From Smithellaceae bacterium (GTDB lineage Bacteria > Desulfobacterota > Syntrophia > Syntrophales > Smithellaceae), in assembly GCA_028704195.1 (NCBI GenBank), contig JAQVLL010000096.1, forward strand, positions 1 to 7,235: a stretch of DNA of 7,235 nt, written 5' to 3'. Each line of letters opens with the position of its first letter. Within the stretch, counting starts at the first letter, position 1. Position numbers and translations under genes: made by a program. The notes below the pieces were generated by a model that worked only from the letters and a program-made list of their open reading frames with translations, searched no databases and was not told the DNA's origin. Below, in pieces: positions 1-5,518 of this stretch.

Positions 1-71
1 CGCTGGAACTTTATGCTGCAGGCAAGCTTTCCGAATCGACGAACGCCGACGTGGAAGGGCACTGGGTATGA
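1..71 (+). CDS. NifX/NifB-type (dinitrogenase FeMo-cofactor biosynthesis fold) protein, C-terminal tail only
   Basis: The reading frame beginning at base 3 is open into the window and ends at TGA 69-71. Its last 22 residues include LELYAAGKLSES and end in VEGHWV. This resembles the usual end of small NifX-like proteins, where a helix with a Y.AG.L pattern is followed by a short tail ending in GHW or GHH. Family members bind FeMo-co-like or Fe-S/Mo cofactors or are uncharacterised relatives. The stop overlaps the start of the next gene (ATG 68-70), which suggests translational coupling. A second NifX-like gene opens at the other end of the window, which supports the call. Only the tail is visible, so the subfamily cannot be judged. 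Confidence 0.55.
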   Translation, partial: LELYAAGKLSESTNADVEGHWV

Positions 72-562
72 ATCCAGGTGATATCCTATATCGCCCAATC
101 GGCGTTATTCACAGCGAACACACGATAGCTGAGAATACTCCCATTCAGCCTGCTTACGCCCGCGGCTGTAAGGGACGCGTCGACGTGTATGAAGAATTCG
201 CAGACGGATTGAGCGATCTGGAAGGCTTTTCACACATTTATCTTTTGTATCATTTTCATCAGGCGCCTCCTGTCAGGTTGAGGGTTAAGCCGTTTCTTCA
301 GGACGTGGAGCGCGGCATATTTGCAGTACGTGCGCCGTGCCGTCCCAACCCCATTGGACTCAGCATTGTTAAACTTCTGGAACGCAAAGGAAATATCCTT
401 TACCTGGACGGTATGGACATTCTGGACGGCACGCCGCTTCTGGATATCAAGCCTTATACGGAAAAGTTTGACCGGTTTGATTTGCATTCCAGCGGCTGGC
501 AGGACGAAGTAGACGAGCATACCGCCCAAAGGCGGGGAAAGAGAGGCTATAACCGGCCATGA
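68..562 (+). CDS. trmO: TrmO/TsaA family tRNA (N6-threonylcarbamoyladenosine37-N6)-methyltransferase, short single-domain form
   Basis: This 164-residue protein belongs to the TrmO (TsaA, UPF0066) family. Characterised members use SAM to methylate N6 of t6A at position 37 of certain tRNAs in the cytoplasm. Hallmarks seen are the N-terminal strand IGVIHS (residues 11-16), the RAPCRPNPIGLS motif (88-99) and DGTPLLDIKPY (120-130). It lacks the extra C-terminal domain of E. coli TrmO (about 235 residues), so it is the compact form common in archaea and anaerobes. A GGAAGGG ribosome site at 53-59 lies 8 bases before ATG 68 and fixes the start. The start overlaps the preceding stop, and the 3' end overlaps the DUF89 start by ATGA. 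The compact form's substrate in this lineage is unproven; the family assignment is firm. Confidence 0.9.
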   Translation: MNPGDILYRPIGVIHSEHTIAENTPIQPAYARGCKGRVDVYEEFADGLSDLEGFSHIYLLYHFHQAPPVRLRVKPFLQDVERGIFAVRAPCRPNPIGLSIVKLLERKGNILYLDGMDILDGTPLLDIKPYTEKFDRFDLHSSGWQDEVDEHTAQRRGKRGYNRP

Positions 563-1446
563 AATCGTCAATTGACTGCATCCCTTGTTTTGTGCGCCAG
601 GCCGCGGACGCCGTCCGGATGACCGTTCCCGCCGATGAAGACCGCATGCGCCTCATGCGCGCCGTTTTGGAATGGATGGGAGATATTGACCTGGATTCGT
701 CACCGCCCGCCTCCGTGCAGATGATTCACCGCCGTCTGCGCGGCCTTCTTCCTGCCGGCGACCCGTACCGGGAAGCGAAAGATCGGCAAAATGATCTTGC
801 CGCGCGCCTGATACCCTCCATCCGGAAACGTATTGCCGAATCGTTTGATTCCCTGACGATGGCTGTGCGCTATGCGATCACCGGCAACATTCTCGATCTC
901 GGCGCAAAAAATAATCTGGGAATAGGTGATATTTATGCTGAACTGCAAAGCGCGCCGATTCAGCCGATTTTCGGAGACATGGCAGCATTTCAAAAGGCGG
1001 TTTCGAAGGCTCGACAGGTTCTCTATCTGGCCGATAACGCCGGAGAAATATTTTTTGACCGTCTGCTCATTGAACAACTGGCCGGTGTAAAGGTCACGCT
1101 GGCGGTTCGCGGTATGCCGGTGATCAACGATGCGACGCGTGAAGATGCTCTGGCGGCTGGTATTGACAACATTGCAGAAATCATCGACAACGGATCCGAC
1201 GCACCGGGGACCATTTTATCAGACTGCAACGCCGAATTCCGCAAACATTTTGATGAAGCCGATTTGATCATTGCCAAAGGCCAGGGAAATTTTGAGACCC
1301 TTTCGGATGCACCGCGTGATATTTTCTTTTTGTTCAGGACAAAATGTCCGGTCATCAGTCTTCATTCGGGATTTTGCATCGGAACTTACGTTGCAACTAA
1401 TCACTTTGCCGGTGGGGACGAGTCGCGGAAAAGAGGCCTTTCGTGA
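559..1446 (+). CDS. DUF89/ARMT1-like metal-dependent phosphatase (damage-control phosphatase family), CxxC-type
   Basis: This 295-residue cytoplasmic protein is of the DUF89 (PF01937) family. Characterised members are metal-dependent phosphatases that remove damaged or overflow sugar-phosphate metabolites. The prokaryotic stand-alone group with an N-terminal CxxC has no firmly assigned substrate. Seen here are C7-x-x-C10 at the N-terminus, the metal-site signature YLADNAGE (156-163) followed by D167, a second acidic site VINDAT (188-193), and the anion-binding strand IIAKGQGNFE (237-246). All are in family order and the length is normal, so the protein looks complete. ATG 559 is chosen because it gives the CxxC start MKSSIDCIPC and overlaps the trmO stop. 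A GAGAGG lies upstream at 541-546. The stop overlaps the next gene's GTG start. Association with NifX/Mrp genes suggests a redox or metal cofactor context, but this is inference. Confidence 0.85.
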   Translation: MKSSIDCIPCFVRQAADAVRMTVPADEDRMRLMRAVLEWMGDIDLDSSPPASVQMIHRRLRGLLPAGDPYREAKDRQNDLAARLIPSIRKRIAESFDSLTMAVRYAITGNILDLGAKNNLGIGDIYAELQSAPIQPIFGDMAAFQKAVSKARQVLYLADNAGEIFFDRLLIEQLAGVKVTLAVRGMPVINDATREDALAAGIDNIAEIIDNGSDAPGTILSDCNAEFRKHFDEADLIIAKGQGNFETLSDAPRDIFFLFRTKCPVISLHSGFCIGTYVATNHFAGGDESRKRGLS

Positions 1447-2090
1447 AACCGTCGATTATCGCCAGCGAACTAAGAATCCACGCCCCTTTTACGGCTTTCG
1501 GCACCGTTACGGGCATTGTGATTATGGCCGCTTTCATTCAATTTCACGTTCCCTGGGAAATCTCATCCGCCCTCTTCTGGACGCTGCATCCGCTGCATGT
1601 TCTGGTGAGCGCACTGGTAACCACCTCCATCTACAGATCTTACTCACAGGACAATATCCTGCGCGTTATCATAATCGGATATGTCGGCTCTATAGGCATT
1701 GCCACATTAAGCGACTCGCTCCTGCCATTTGTCGGCGAATGGCTGCTTGATCTGCCGCACCGGGGTGTTCATCTGGGCTTTATTGAAAAATGGTGGCTGG
1801 TCAATCCGCTGGCACTGGCCGGTATCGCGCTGGGCTATATCACATCGCACACCAAGATTCCCCACGCGGGACACGTGCTGCTCAGCACCTGGGCGTCGCT
1901 GTTTCATGTTTTGATGGCACTGGGCACATCCCTTGATGTCGTCACCACCATATTGATTGCCGTCTTTCTTTTTTTAGCGGTCTGGGTGCCCTGCTGCACC
2001 AGTGACATTGTGTTTCCTTTGCTCTGGGTTAAAAAAGGAAACGGCAACCACGAACACCCGCATTCCGTCACCGATGGAGGCCCTTCATGA
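1443..2090 (+). CDS. Unrecognised His-rich multi-pass inner-membrane protein
   Basis: This 215-residue hydrophobic protein starts at GTG 1443, within the DUF89 stop codon. AAGAGG (1431-1436) is placed 6 bases upstream. By eye there are five or six membrane segments, at about residues 14-34, 47-65, 74-98, 115-134, 145-162 and 166-195. Polar residues in or near the membrane are striking. There are many histidines (H13, H35, H49, H52, H106, H110, H136, H141, H144, H155), S90-D91 in SDSLLPF, and a Cys pair in the last segment (VPCCTSDIVFP, 182-192). The C-terminal tail is His-rich (H203, H205, H207). I do not recognise a named family. A metal transporter, permease or metal-linked membrane protein would fit the residues and neighbours, but nothing proves it. 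The stop overlaps the next start (ATGA). Confidence 0.75.
   Translation: MKPSIIASELRIHAPFTAFGTVTGIVIMAAFIQFHVPWEISSALFWTLHPLHVLVSALVTTSIYRSYSQDNILRVIIIGYVGSIGIATLSDSLLPFVGEWLLDLPHRGVHLGFIEKWWLVNPLALAGIALGYITSHTKIPHAGHVLLSTWASLFHVLMALGTSLDVVTTILIAVFLFLAVWVPCCTSDIVFPLLWVKKGNGNHEHPHSVTDGGPS
2076..2080 (+). promoter_or_regulatory. Ribosome binding site of the shortened MinD-type ATPase
   Basis: GGAGG lies 6 bases before ATG 2087. It is a near-ideal Shine-Dalgarno site retained in front of a gene whose middle is missing, so the remnant is probably still translated. Confidence 0.65.
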
Positions 2091-2422
2091 GAATTTCTGT
2101 CGCTTCCGGTAAAGGCGGAACAGGCAAGACAACCGTATCCTTTAATCTGGCACGCACGATGGGTGTCCCGGTTCAACTTCTGGACTGTGACGTGGAAGAA
2201 CCCAACGCACATTTATTTCTCACGGGCAGCGGGGATGATCGTGTACACAGCTATTGTGAAAAAAAAGGCATTACCATCCTGCCTGTAATTCCTGATGACC
2301 GGAAAATCGCAGAAAGCTATTCGCGGGGATTTCTGATGGTCGGTTCGCTGCCGAAATATCGAAATCTGTTTCAAGGTCTGATTCCTAAACTCACGACATT
2401 TGAAAAGAAGAGGAGTTTCTGA
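2087..2422 (+). CDS. MinD-type P-loop ATPase with the whole middle deleted (N-terminus joined in frame to C-terminus)
   Basis: The open frame encodes 111 residues. Residues 1-45 match the start of ferredoxin-containing MinD-like ATPases: deviant Walker A GKGGTGKTT (8-16) and the switch region LDCDVEEPNAHLF (32-44). Residues 49-102 match the end of the same family: GDDRV (49-53), then Y56-C57 and IPDDRKIAESYSRG (68-81). Full proteins are about 280-300 residues. The two 4Fe-4S ferredoxin clusters, the Walker B-like DAPPG strand and the central sheet are absent between T46 and G49. A complete ATPase fold is not expected, so this is probably a remnant, although the frame is open, has a good ribosome site and is coupled to its neighbours. 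The RBS of the FmdB gene lies inside its 3' end (AGGAG 2411-2415). An in-frame loss keeps that coupling. An assembly collapse is the main alternative. Confidence 0.75.
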   Translation: MRISVASGKGGTGKTTVSFNLARTMGVPVQLLDCDVEEPNAHLFLTGSGDDRVHSYCEKKGITILPVIPDDRKIAESYSRGFLMVGSLPKYRNLFQGLIPKLTTFEKKRSF

Positions 2423-2424
2423 AT

Positions 2425-2682
2425 ATGCCAACTTACGAATATGAATGCGGTTCTTGCGGACTGCACTTCGAAAAACAACAAAGTATCAAAGATGAACCTC
2501 TTAAAGAATGTCCCGAATGCAAGGGCAAGATCCAAAGACTGGTAAGCGGAGGCGGCGGCTTTATTTTAAAATCGCAGAGCCAACGTCTGCGTGACTCACG
2601 CAAGAGGTGCTCTTTAGAAGAAACGGGCAAAACCTGCTGCGGAGCAAGTCAGCGTTGCGGGCAAGCGCCCTGTGGAGATTAG
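2425..2682 (+). CDS. FmdB-family zinc ribbon protein with a Cys-rich tail
   Basis: This 85-residue protein begins MPTYEYEC, the classic FmdB/CxxC_CxxC_SSSS opening. A zinc ribbon is formed by C8-x-x-C11 and C29-x-x-C32. The following GGGGF stretch (42-46) is also typical. The C-terminal tail (62-85) adds five cysteines (C62, C71, C72, C78, C83), as seen in many anaerobe homologues, and could bind another metal. FmdB was named from formamidase/formylmethanofuran dehydrogenase operons, where a regulatory role was proposed. The molecular function of most members is unknown. AGGAG at 2411-2415 sits 9 bases before ATG 2425 and the gene lies 2 bases after the MinD remnant, which fixes the start. 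It is complete. Confidence 0.9.
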   Translation: MPTYEYECGSCGLHFEKQQSIKDEPLKECPECKGKIQRLVSGGGGFILKSQSQRLRDSRKRCSLEETGKTCCGASQRCGQAPCGD

Positions 2683-2685
2683 AAA

Positions 2686-3633
2686 ATGAGTTCAAGTGAT
2701 TTTAAATATCTATACGGCCCCGTGCCCTCCCGCAGATTGGGACGCTCATTGGGCATCGATCTGGTACCCTTCAAAACCTGTACGTATGATTGCATTTATT
2801 GCCAGTTGGGTCGCACAACGAATAAGACGCTCGAGCGACTCTCCTACGTGCCCGTCAAGGAGATTTTAAACGAACTGAAGATGAAACTGGCAACGGGAGA
2901 ACGTCCCGACTACATCAGTATCGCCGGTTCCGGTGAGCCGACGCTGCATTCCTATATCGGCGAACTGATCGGCATGATCAAGAACATGACCAACATTCCC
3001 GTGGCCGTTCTGACTAACGGCTCTTTGCTTTATCTGCCGGAAGTGCGCACCGCTTTAATGCAGGCGGATCTGGTGGTTCCATCGCTCGATGCCGGCGATG
3101 AAAGGATGTTTCAATATGTCAACCGGCCGCATCCGGATATCTCCTTCGATAACATGGTCAATGGCCTGGTTGAATTCACGAGGGATTTCCCCGGACAGGT
3201 ATGGCTTGAGGTTCTTCTGATTTCCGGCGTAACCGGAATGGCTGCGGACGTGGCGAAGATAGCCGCCTGGGCAAAAATAATTGGTGCCTCAAAAGTCCAG
3301 CTTAACACCGTTTGCCGGCCGGCAGCGGAAGAGTTTGCCTGCGCCGTGGAAAAGAACCAGATGAAAAATCTGGCCAGACTCTTTACGGGTACGGTGGATA
3401 TCATAAACGATGATGAATCCGTTGATTTTTCAGTCACTACTGCAAAAGATACCGCCGGTGAGGAAATTTTTTCCCTGTTGGCCAGAAGGCCCTGCACCCT
3501 TGCCGGAATCTGCTCGGGACTCGGGTTGCATCCACATGACGCAGCAAAGAAGCTCAAAAGGCTCGTGGACGAGAAACGGATTACAACACTGCGCACCAGC
3601 CGTGAGGTGTTTTACAGGATATTAGAAAAATAG
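2686..3633 (+). CDS. Radical SAM protein, COG0731 (TYW1/wyosine-synthase-like) family with C-terminal winged helix
   Basis: This 315-residue protein opens with the family signature YGPVPSRRLGRSLGID (10-25). The radical SAM cluster motif is C32-x3-C36-x2-C39 (CTYDCIYC). SAM-binding elements are GSGEPT (81-86) and VLTNGS (108-113). Also typical are SLDAG (133-137) and QLNTVCRP (205-212). Residues about 258-315 form a winged-helix-like domain ending REVFYRILEK. COG0731 includes archaeal TYW1, which builds the imidazoG base at tRNA-Phe position 37. Bacterial members do not belong to a known wybutosine pathway and their substrate is unknown. GGAG (2674-2677) lies 8 bases before ATG 2686, directly after the FmdB gene. 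Length is normal and all motifs are intact. The family assignment is firm; the reaction is unknown. Confidence 0.88.
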   Translation: MSSSDFKYLYGPVPSRRLGRSLGIDLVPFKTCTYDCIYCQLGRTTNKTLERLSYVPVKEILNELKMKLATGERPDYISIAGSGEPTLHSYIGELIGMIKNMTNIPVAVLTNGSLLYLPEVRTALMQADLVVPSLDAGDERMFQYVNRPHPDISFDNMVNGLVEFTRDFPGQVWLEVLLISGVTGMAADVAKIAAWAKIIGASKVQLNTVCRPAAEEFACAVEKNQMKNLARLFTGTVDIINDDESVDFSVTTAKDTAGEEIFSLLARRPCTLAGICSGLGLHPHDAAKKLKRLVDEKRITTLRTSREVFYRILEK

Positions 3634-3655
3634 ACCGTTATGAAAGATTTGTGTT

Positions 3656-3868
3656 TTGGCTCGTCAAAAAAAGATTCCGATTGCTCTTGAGGGCTTGAAA
3701 CTGATTATTCCACTGGCCGTTCTGACGGTCGTGTTCTTTTTATTGCAATGGATCATGGCGGGGTTTGTCTCGCTGGCAGATATTTTCCTTCCCGATCATG
3801 CCGGGATTCGAATAAAGGTGGACAATCATGTAAAAGGTGCGAGAGGTATTATCGCAGTATCGCCATAA
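3656..3868 (+). pseudogene. psd: Phosphatidylserine decarboxylase (PSD-A type) remnant: N-terminal membrane segment fused to C-terminal end
   Basis: The open frame from TTG 3656 gives 70 residues. Residues 5-33 (KKIPIALEGLKLIIP, then a hydrophobic helix) look like the N-terminal membrane anchor of the short phosphatidylserine decarboxylase. Residues 37-67 look like the very end of that enzyme, which normally reads FGSRVD(I/L)(F/Y)LP and then (I/V)KVGD.VK.GET(I/V)IA. Here it reads FVSLADIFLP and KVDNHVKGARGIIA. About 145 residues of the usual ~215, including most of the catalytic domain, are missing around residues 34-37. The Gly-Ser self-cleavage site that makes the pyruvoyl group has become Val-Ser, so the product cannot be active. 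A better start, ATG 3640, is one base out of frame: shortening the A7 run at 3666-3672 by one base would read MKDLCFGSSKKIPIA. The family call is by recall of motifs; I am fairly but not fully sure. Confidence 0.6.
3666..3672 (+). other. A7 homopolymer, probable frameshift point in the psd remnant
   Basis: Seven consecutive A residues lie between ATG 3640 (whose frame stops early, at TGA 3688-3690) and the frame that carries the psd-like sequence. Removing one A joins the two frames exactly at Lys-Lys-Ile-Pro. It may be a true indel, a polymerase slippage site or a sequencing error. Confidence 0.5.
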
Positions 3869-3896
3869 GAAGAAACCATAACAGGTATAATGAAAA

Positions 3897-4505
3897 ATGA
3901 TGCAAAATGAAGTAACGGAAAATCATCAGCGTTATCAGGAACGCCTCGCAGTTTATCGGCAACATGGCTATTATATGGACAAAGAACGGTCTTATATTAT
4001 TGAAAAATCTCATCCCATTTCAGGAAATATCCTGGAGGTGGGTACAGGCAAAGGATATTTTACGATGGCGCTGGCAAGGGCAGGATTTCATTTCTTTTCA
4101 TTTGATATCTCGGCCGATGAACAGCAATACGCCCTGCTCAATCTGAAGTATCACGGATTGGAACAACATGTTTCTTTCGGCGTGGCGAATGTTGAAAGTC
4201 TTCCTTGCGAGGACGGTTATTTCGATGTGATCTTTGCAATCAATATGGTCCATCATCTTCCCTCCGTCCGCAAGGCCTGCGATGAACTGCTCCGGGTTCT
4301 GTCACCAACCGGGAAAATGATCCTCGGCGACTTCAACGCGAACGGATTTGCTCTTGTCAATAAGAATCACGCACTGGAGAACAGGCGGCATGAGTTGAAC
4401 ACGGGCACGCTGACCGAAGCTAAGGGAATCTTAGCAGAATACGGCATGAAGGTGAATGTGTATCACGACACCTACCAGGATGTGCTGGTCGCCTGCCGGA
4501 TATGA
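3897..4505 (+). CDS. Class I SAM-dependent methyltransferase (Methyltransf_11 type), substrate unknown
   Basis: This 202-residue cytoplasmic protein has the Rossmann-type SAM-binding motif I LEVGTGKGYF (46-55). The acidic end of strand 2 is FDIS (69-72), motif II/III is ANVESLPCEDGYFD (97-110), and motif IV FAINMVHHL (113-121) is followed by the LLRVLSPTGK turn (131-140). This is the order of ubiquinone/menaquinone-type methyltransferases. An N-terminal helical cap (1-40) is present. The C-terminal part (150-202) has a basic and His-rich stretch (NKNHALENRRHE) that may help bind substrate. The start is at one of two consecutive ATGs (3897 or 3900), with only a weak AGG upstream (3883-3885). 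It lies 28 bases after the psd remnant and 19 bases before a second methyltransferase. No conserved substrate motif is visible, so small molecule, lipid or protein targets all remain possible. Confidence 0.82.
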   Translation: MMQNEVTENHQRYQERLAVYRQHGYYMDKERSYIIEKSHPISGNILEVGTGKGYFTMALARAGFHFFSFDISADEQQYALLNLKYHGLEQHVSFGVANVESLPCEDGYFDVIFAINMVHHLPSVRKACDELLRVLSPTGKMILGDFNANGFALVNKNHALENRRHELNTGTLTEAKGILAEYGMKVNVYHDTYQDVLVACRI

Positions 4506-4524
4506 ATGAGGTATCGTAATCCGT

Positions 4525-5157
4525 ATGAAAAATAATGCAGACGTAAAAAGGTATGTGGAAACATGCCGCGAGGTATTCTGGCAGGATATCTTCGATTTCG
4601 AGACCAGAGACCTGATCTCCCGCCTTACGGGTTGCCGCGACATCTTAAGCGTTGGATGTGGTCCGGCGATCATTGAAGTCAAATTAAGTGAGTATGGATT
4701 TAACGTAACCGGCCTGGATGTTTCCGCCGAAGCCCTCAAATGCGCGCCTGATGGTGTTAGAGCCTTTGTGGGACGTGCGGAAGATATGCCCTTTACGGAA
4801 TCTTCTTTTGATGCGGTTATATATGTGGCTTCACTTCAATTCATAGAAGACTACCAAAAAGCGTTGCAACAGACGTCTTTCGTATTGAGACCCGACGGCA
4901 GAATTATCGTCATGCTGCTCAATCCCGCATCGAATTTTTTCAAAGACAGGATTTCTGAACCGGATTCATACGTAAACCTGATCCGGCACAGGGATTTAAA
5001 TATCATTGAAAGCAGCATGGAAGAATTTTTTTCTACCCAGACAGAATATATTCTAGGGGTAAGAGGTACAAACGTTTTTAAAAGTAACAAGCCAGGTGAA
5101 GCGGCGCTTTATGTTGTTGTTGGCAGGAAAACACAAACATCATTTAAAAGAATTTGA
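4525..5157 (+). CDS. Second class I SAM-dependent methyltransferase, substrate unknown
   Basis: This 210-residue protein carries motif I ILSVGCGPAIIE (40-51), the strand-2 acidic residue in LDVSAEAL (64-71), RAEDMPFTESSFDAVI (84-99) and the post-motif VLRPDGRIIVM (120-130). It is a complete Methyltransf_11-like domain. The N-terminal helix contains an aromatic run (EVFWQDIFDFE, 16-26). The C-terminal part (135-198) is a separate cap ending in a strand LYVVVG. Overall resemblance to the upstream methyltransferase is limited to the SAM-binding motifs, so a recent tandem duplication is unlikely. ATG 4525 is preceded by GAGG (4507-4510), 14 bases away, which is a poor ribosome site; coupling to the upstream gene may matter. 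It ends 3 bases before the J-domain gene. The substrate is unknown. Confidence 0.8.
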   Translation: MKNNADVKRYVETCREVFWQDIFDFETRDLISRLTGCRDILSVGCGPAIIEVKLSEYGFNVTGLDVSAEALKCAPDGVRAFVGRAEDMPFTESSFDAVIYVASLQFIEDYQKALQQTSFVLRPDGRIIVMLLNPASNFFKDRISEPDSYVNLIRHRDLNIIESSMEEFFSTQTEYILGVRGTNVFKSNKPGEAALYVVVGRKTQTSFKRI

Positions 5158-5160
5158 ATC

Positions 5161-5517
5161 ATGAATCGAAATCATGAAGTGGACAGAGCAAGAGAGTTGT
5201 TGGGAATATCACGGCAGGCAACAGCCGAGGATGCCAAGAAAAGTTTTCGCGACCTGGCCAAGCTATGGCATCCCGATGTCAATAAAAACGAAACGGCGCA
5301 TGTTAAGATGCAGGCCCTCAATGAAGCTTATGCTTTTTTGATGAAAGAAGAATTCGGGATTCTTGATCCATGGGAAGATTACAACCGATGGTGGTGGCGG
5401 CAGTATGGCAATGACCCGATCTGGGGCAATTATTATCCTGAAGAAAATTCTGGCCCCCCGGAAAGAATGAAAAAAGTTGCAGATACGGGCAGTCAACCTC
5501 AAAAGGAAAACAAATAG
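5161..5517 (+). CDS. Stand-alone J-domain (DnaJ-like) protein with aromatic tail
   Basis: This 118-residue protein has an N-terminal J domain at about residues 8-66: DRARELLGIS, the helix II stretch KKSFRDLAKLW, and the invariant H37-P38-D39 tripeptide. Helix III follows with MQALNEAYAFL. The HPD loop is what stimulates the ATPase of an Hsp70 (DnaK) partner. There is no Gly/Phe region, zinc domain or CTD, so it is a J-domain-only co-chaperone that probably targets DnaK or a specialised Hsp70 to one client. The tail (68-118) has an unusual cluster of Trp and Tyr (DPWEDYNRWWWRQYGN, then WGNYYPEE) and a charged, disordered-looking end. Only AAAGAA precedes ATG 5161. Position among cluster-handling ATPases recalls HscB-like help in Fe-S assembly, but no HscB C-terminal domain is present. 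Confidence 0.85.
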   Translation: MNRNHEVDRARELLGISRQATAEDAKKSFRDLAKLWHPDVNKNETAHVKMQALNEAYAFLMKEEFGILDPWEDYNRWWWRQYGNDPIWGNYYPEENSGPPERMKKVADTGSQPQKENK

Positions 5518-5518
5518 A

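Noticed and set aside
1271..1750. 159-codon open frame overlapping the DUF89 and membrane protein genes on the same strand
   Set aside because: Its translation has no recognisable motif and lies across two well-supported genes in another frame.
2242..2300. Possibility that the first MinD-type remnant is a frameshift rather than a deletion
   Set aside because: The same frame matches both ends of the family, and the intervening family regions are not found in other frames nearby.
3111..3596. 161-codon open frame on the minus strand opposite the radical SAM gene
   Set aside because: It is a low-complexity Ser/Ala-rich shadow of a conserved gene with no ribosome site or family motif.
3886..3891. 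Perfect TATAAT (-10-like) just before the first methyltransferase
   Set aside because: No TTGACA-like box is found about 17 bases upstream and no extended TGn is present. Transcription would start almost on the ATG, so it is more likely AT-rich chance sequence.
5477..5518. Earlier in-frame ATG (5477) for the second MinD-type gene
   Set aside because: It would overlap the J-domain gene by 41 bases and add residues not found in the family. ATG 5519 places Walker A at the usual distance from the N-terminus.
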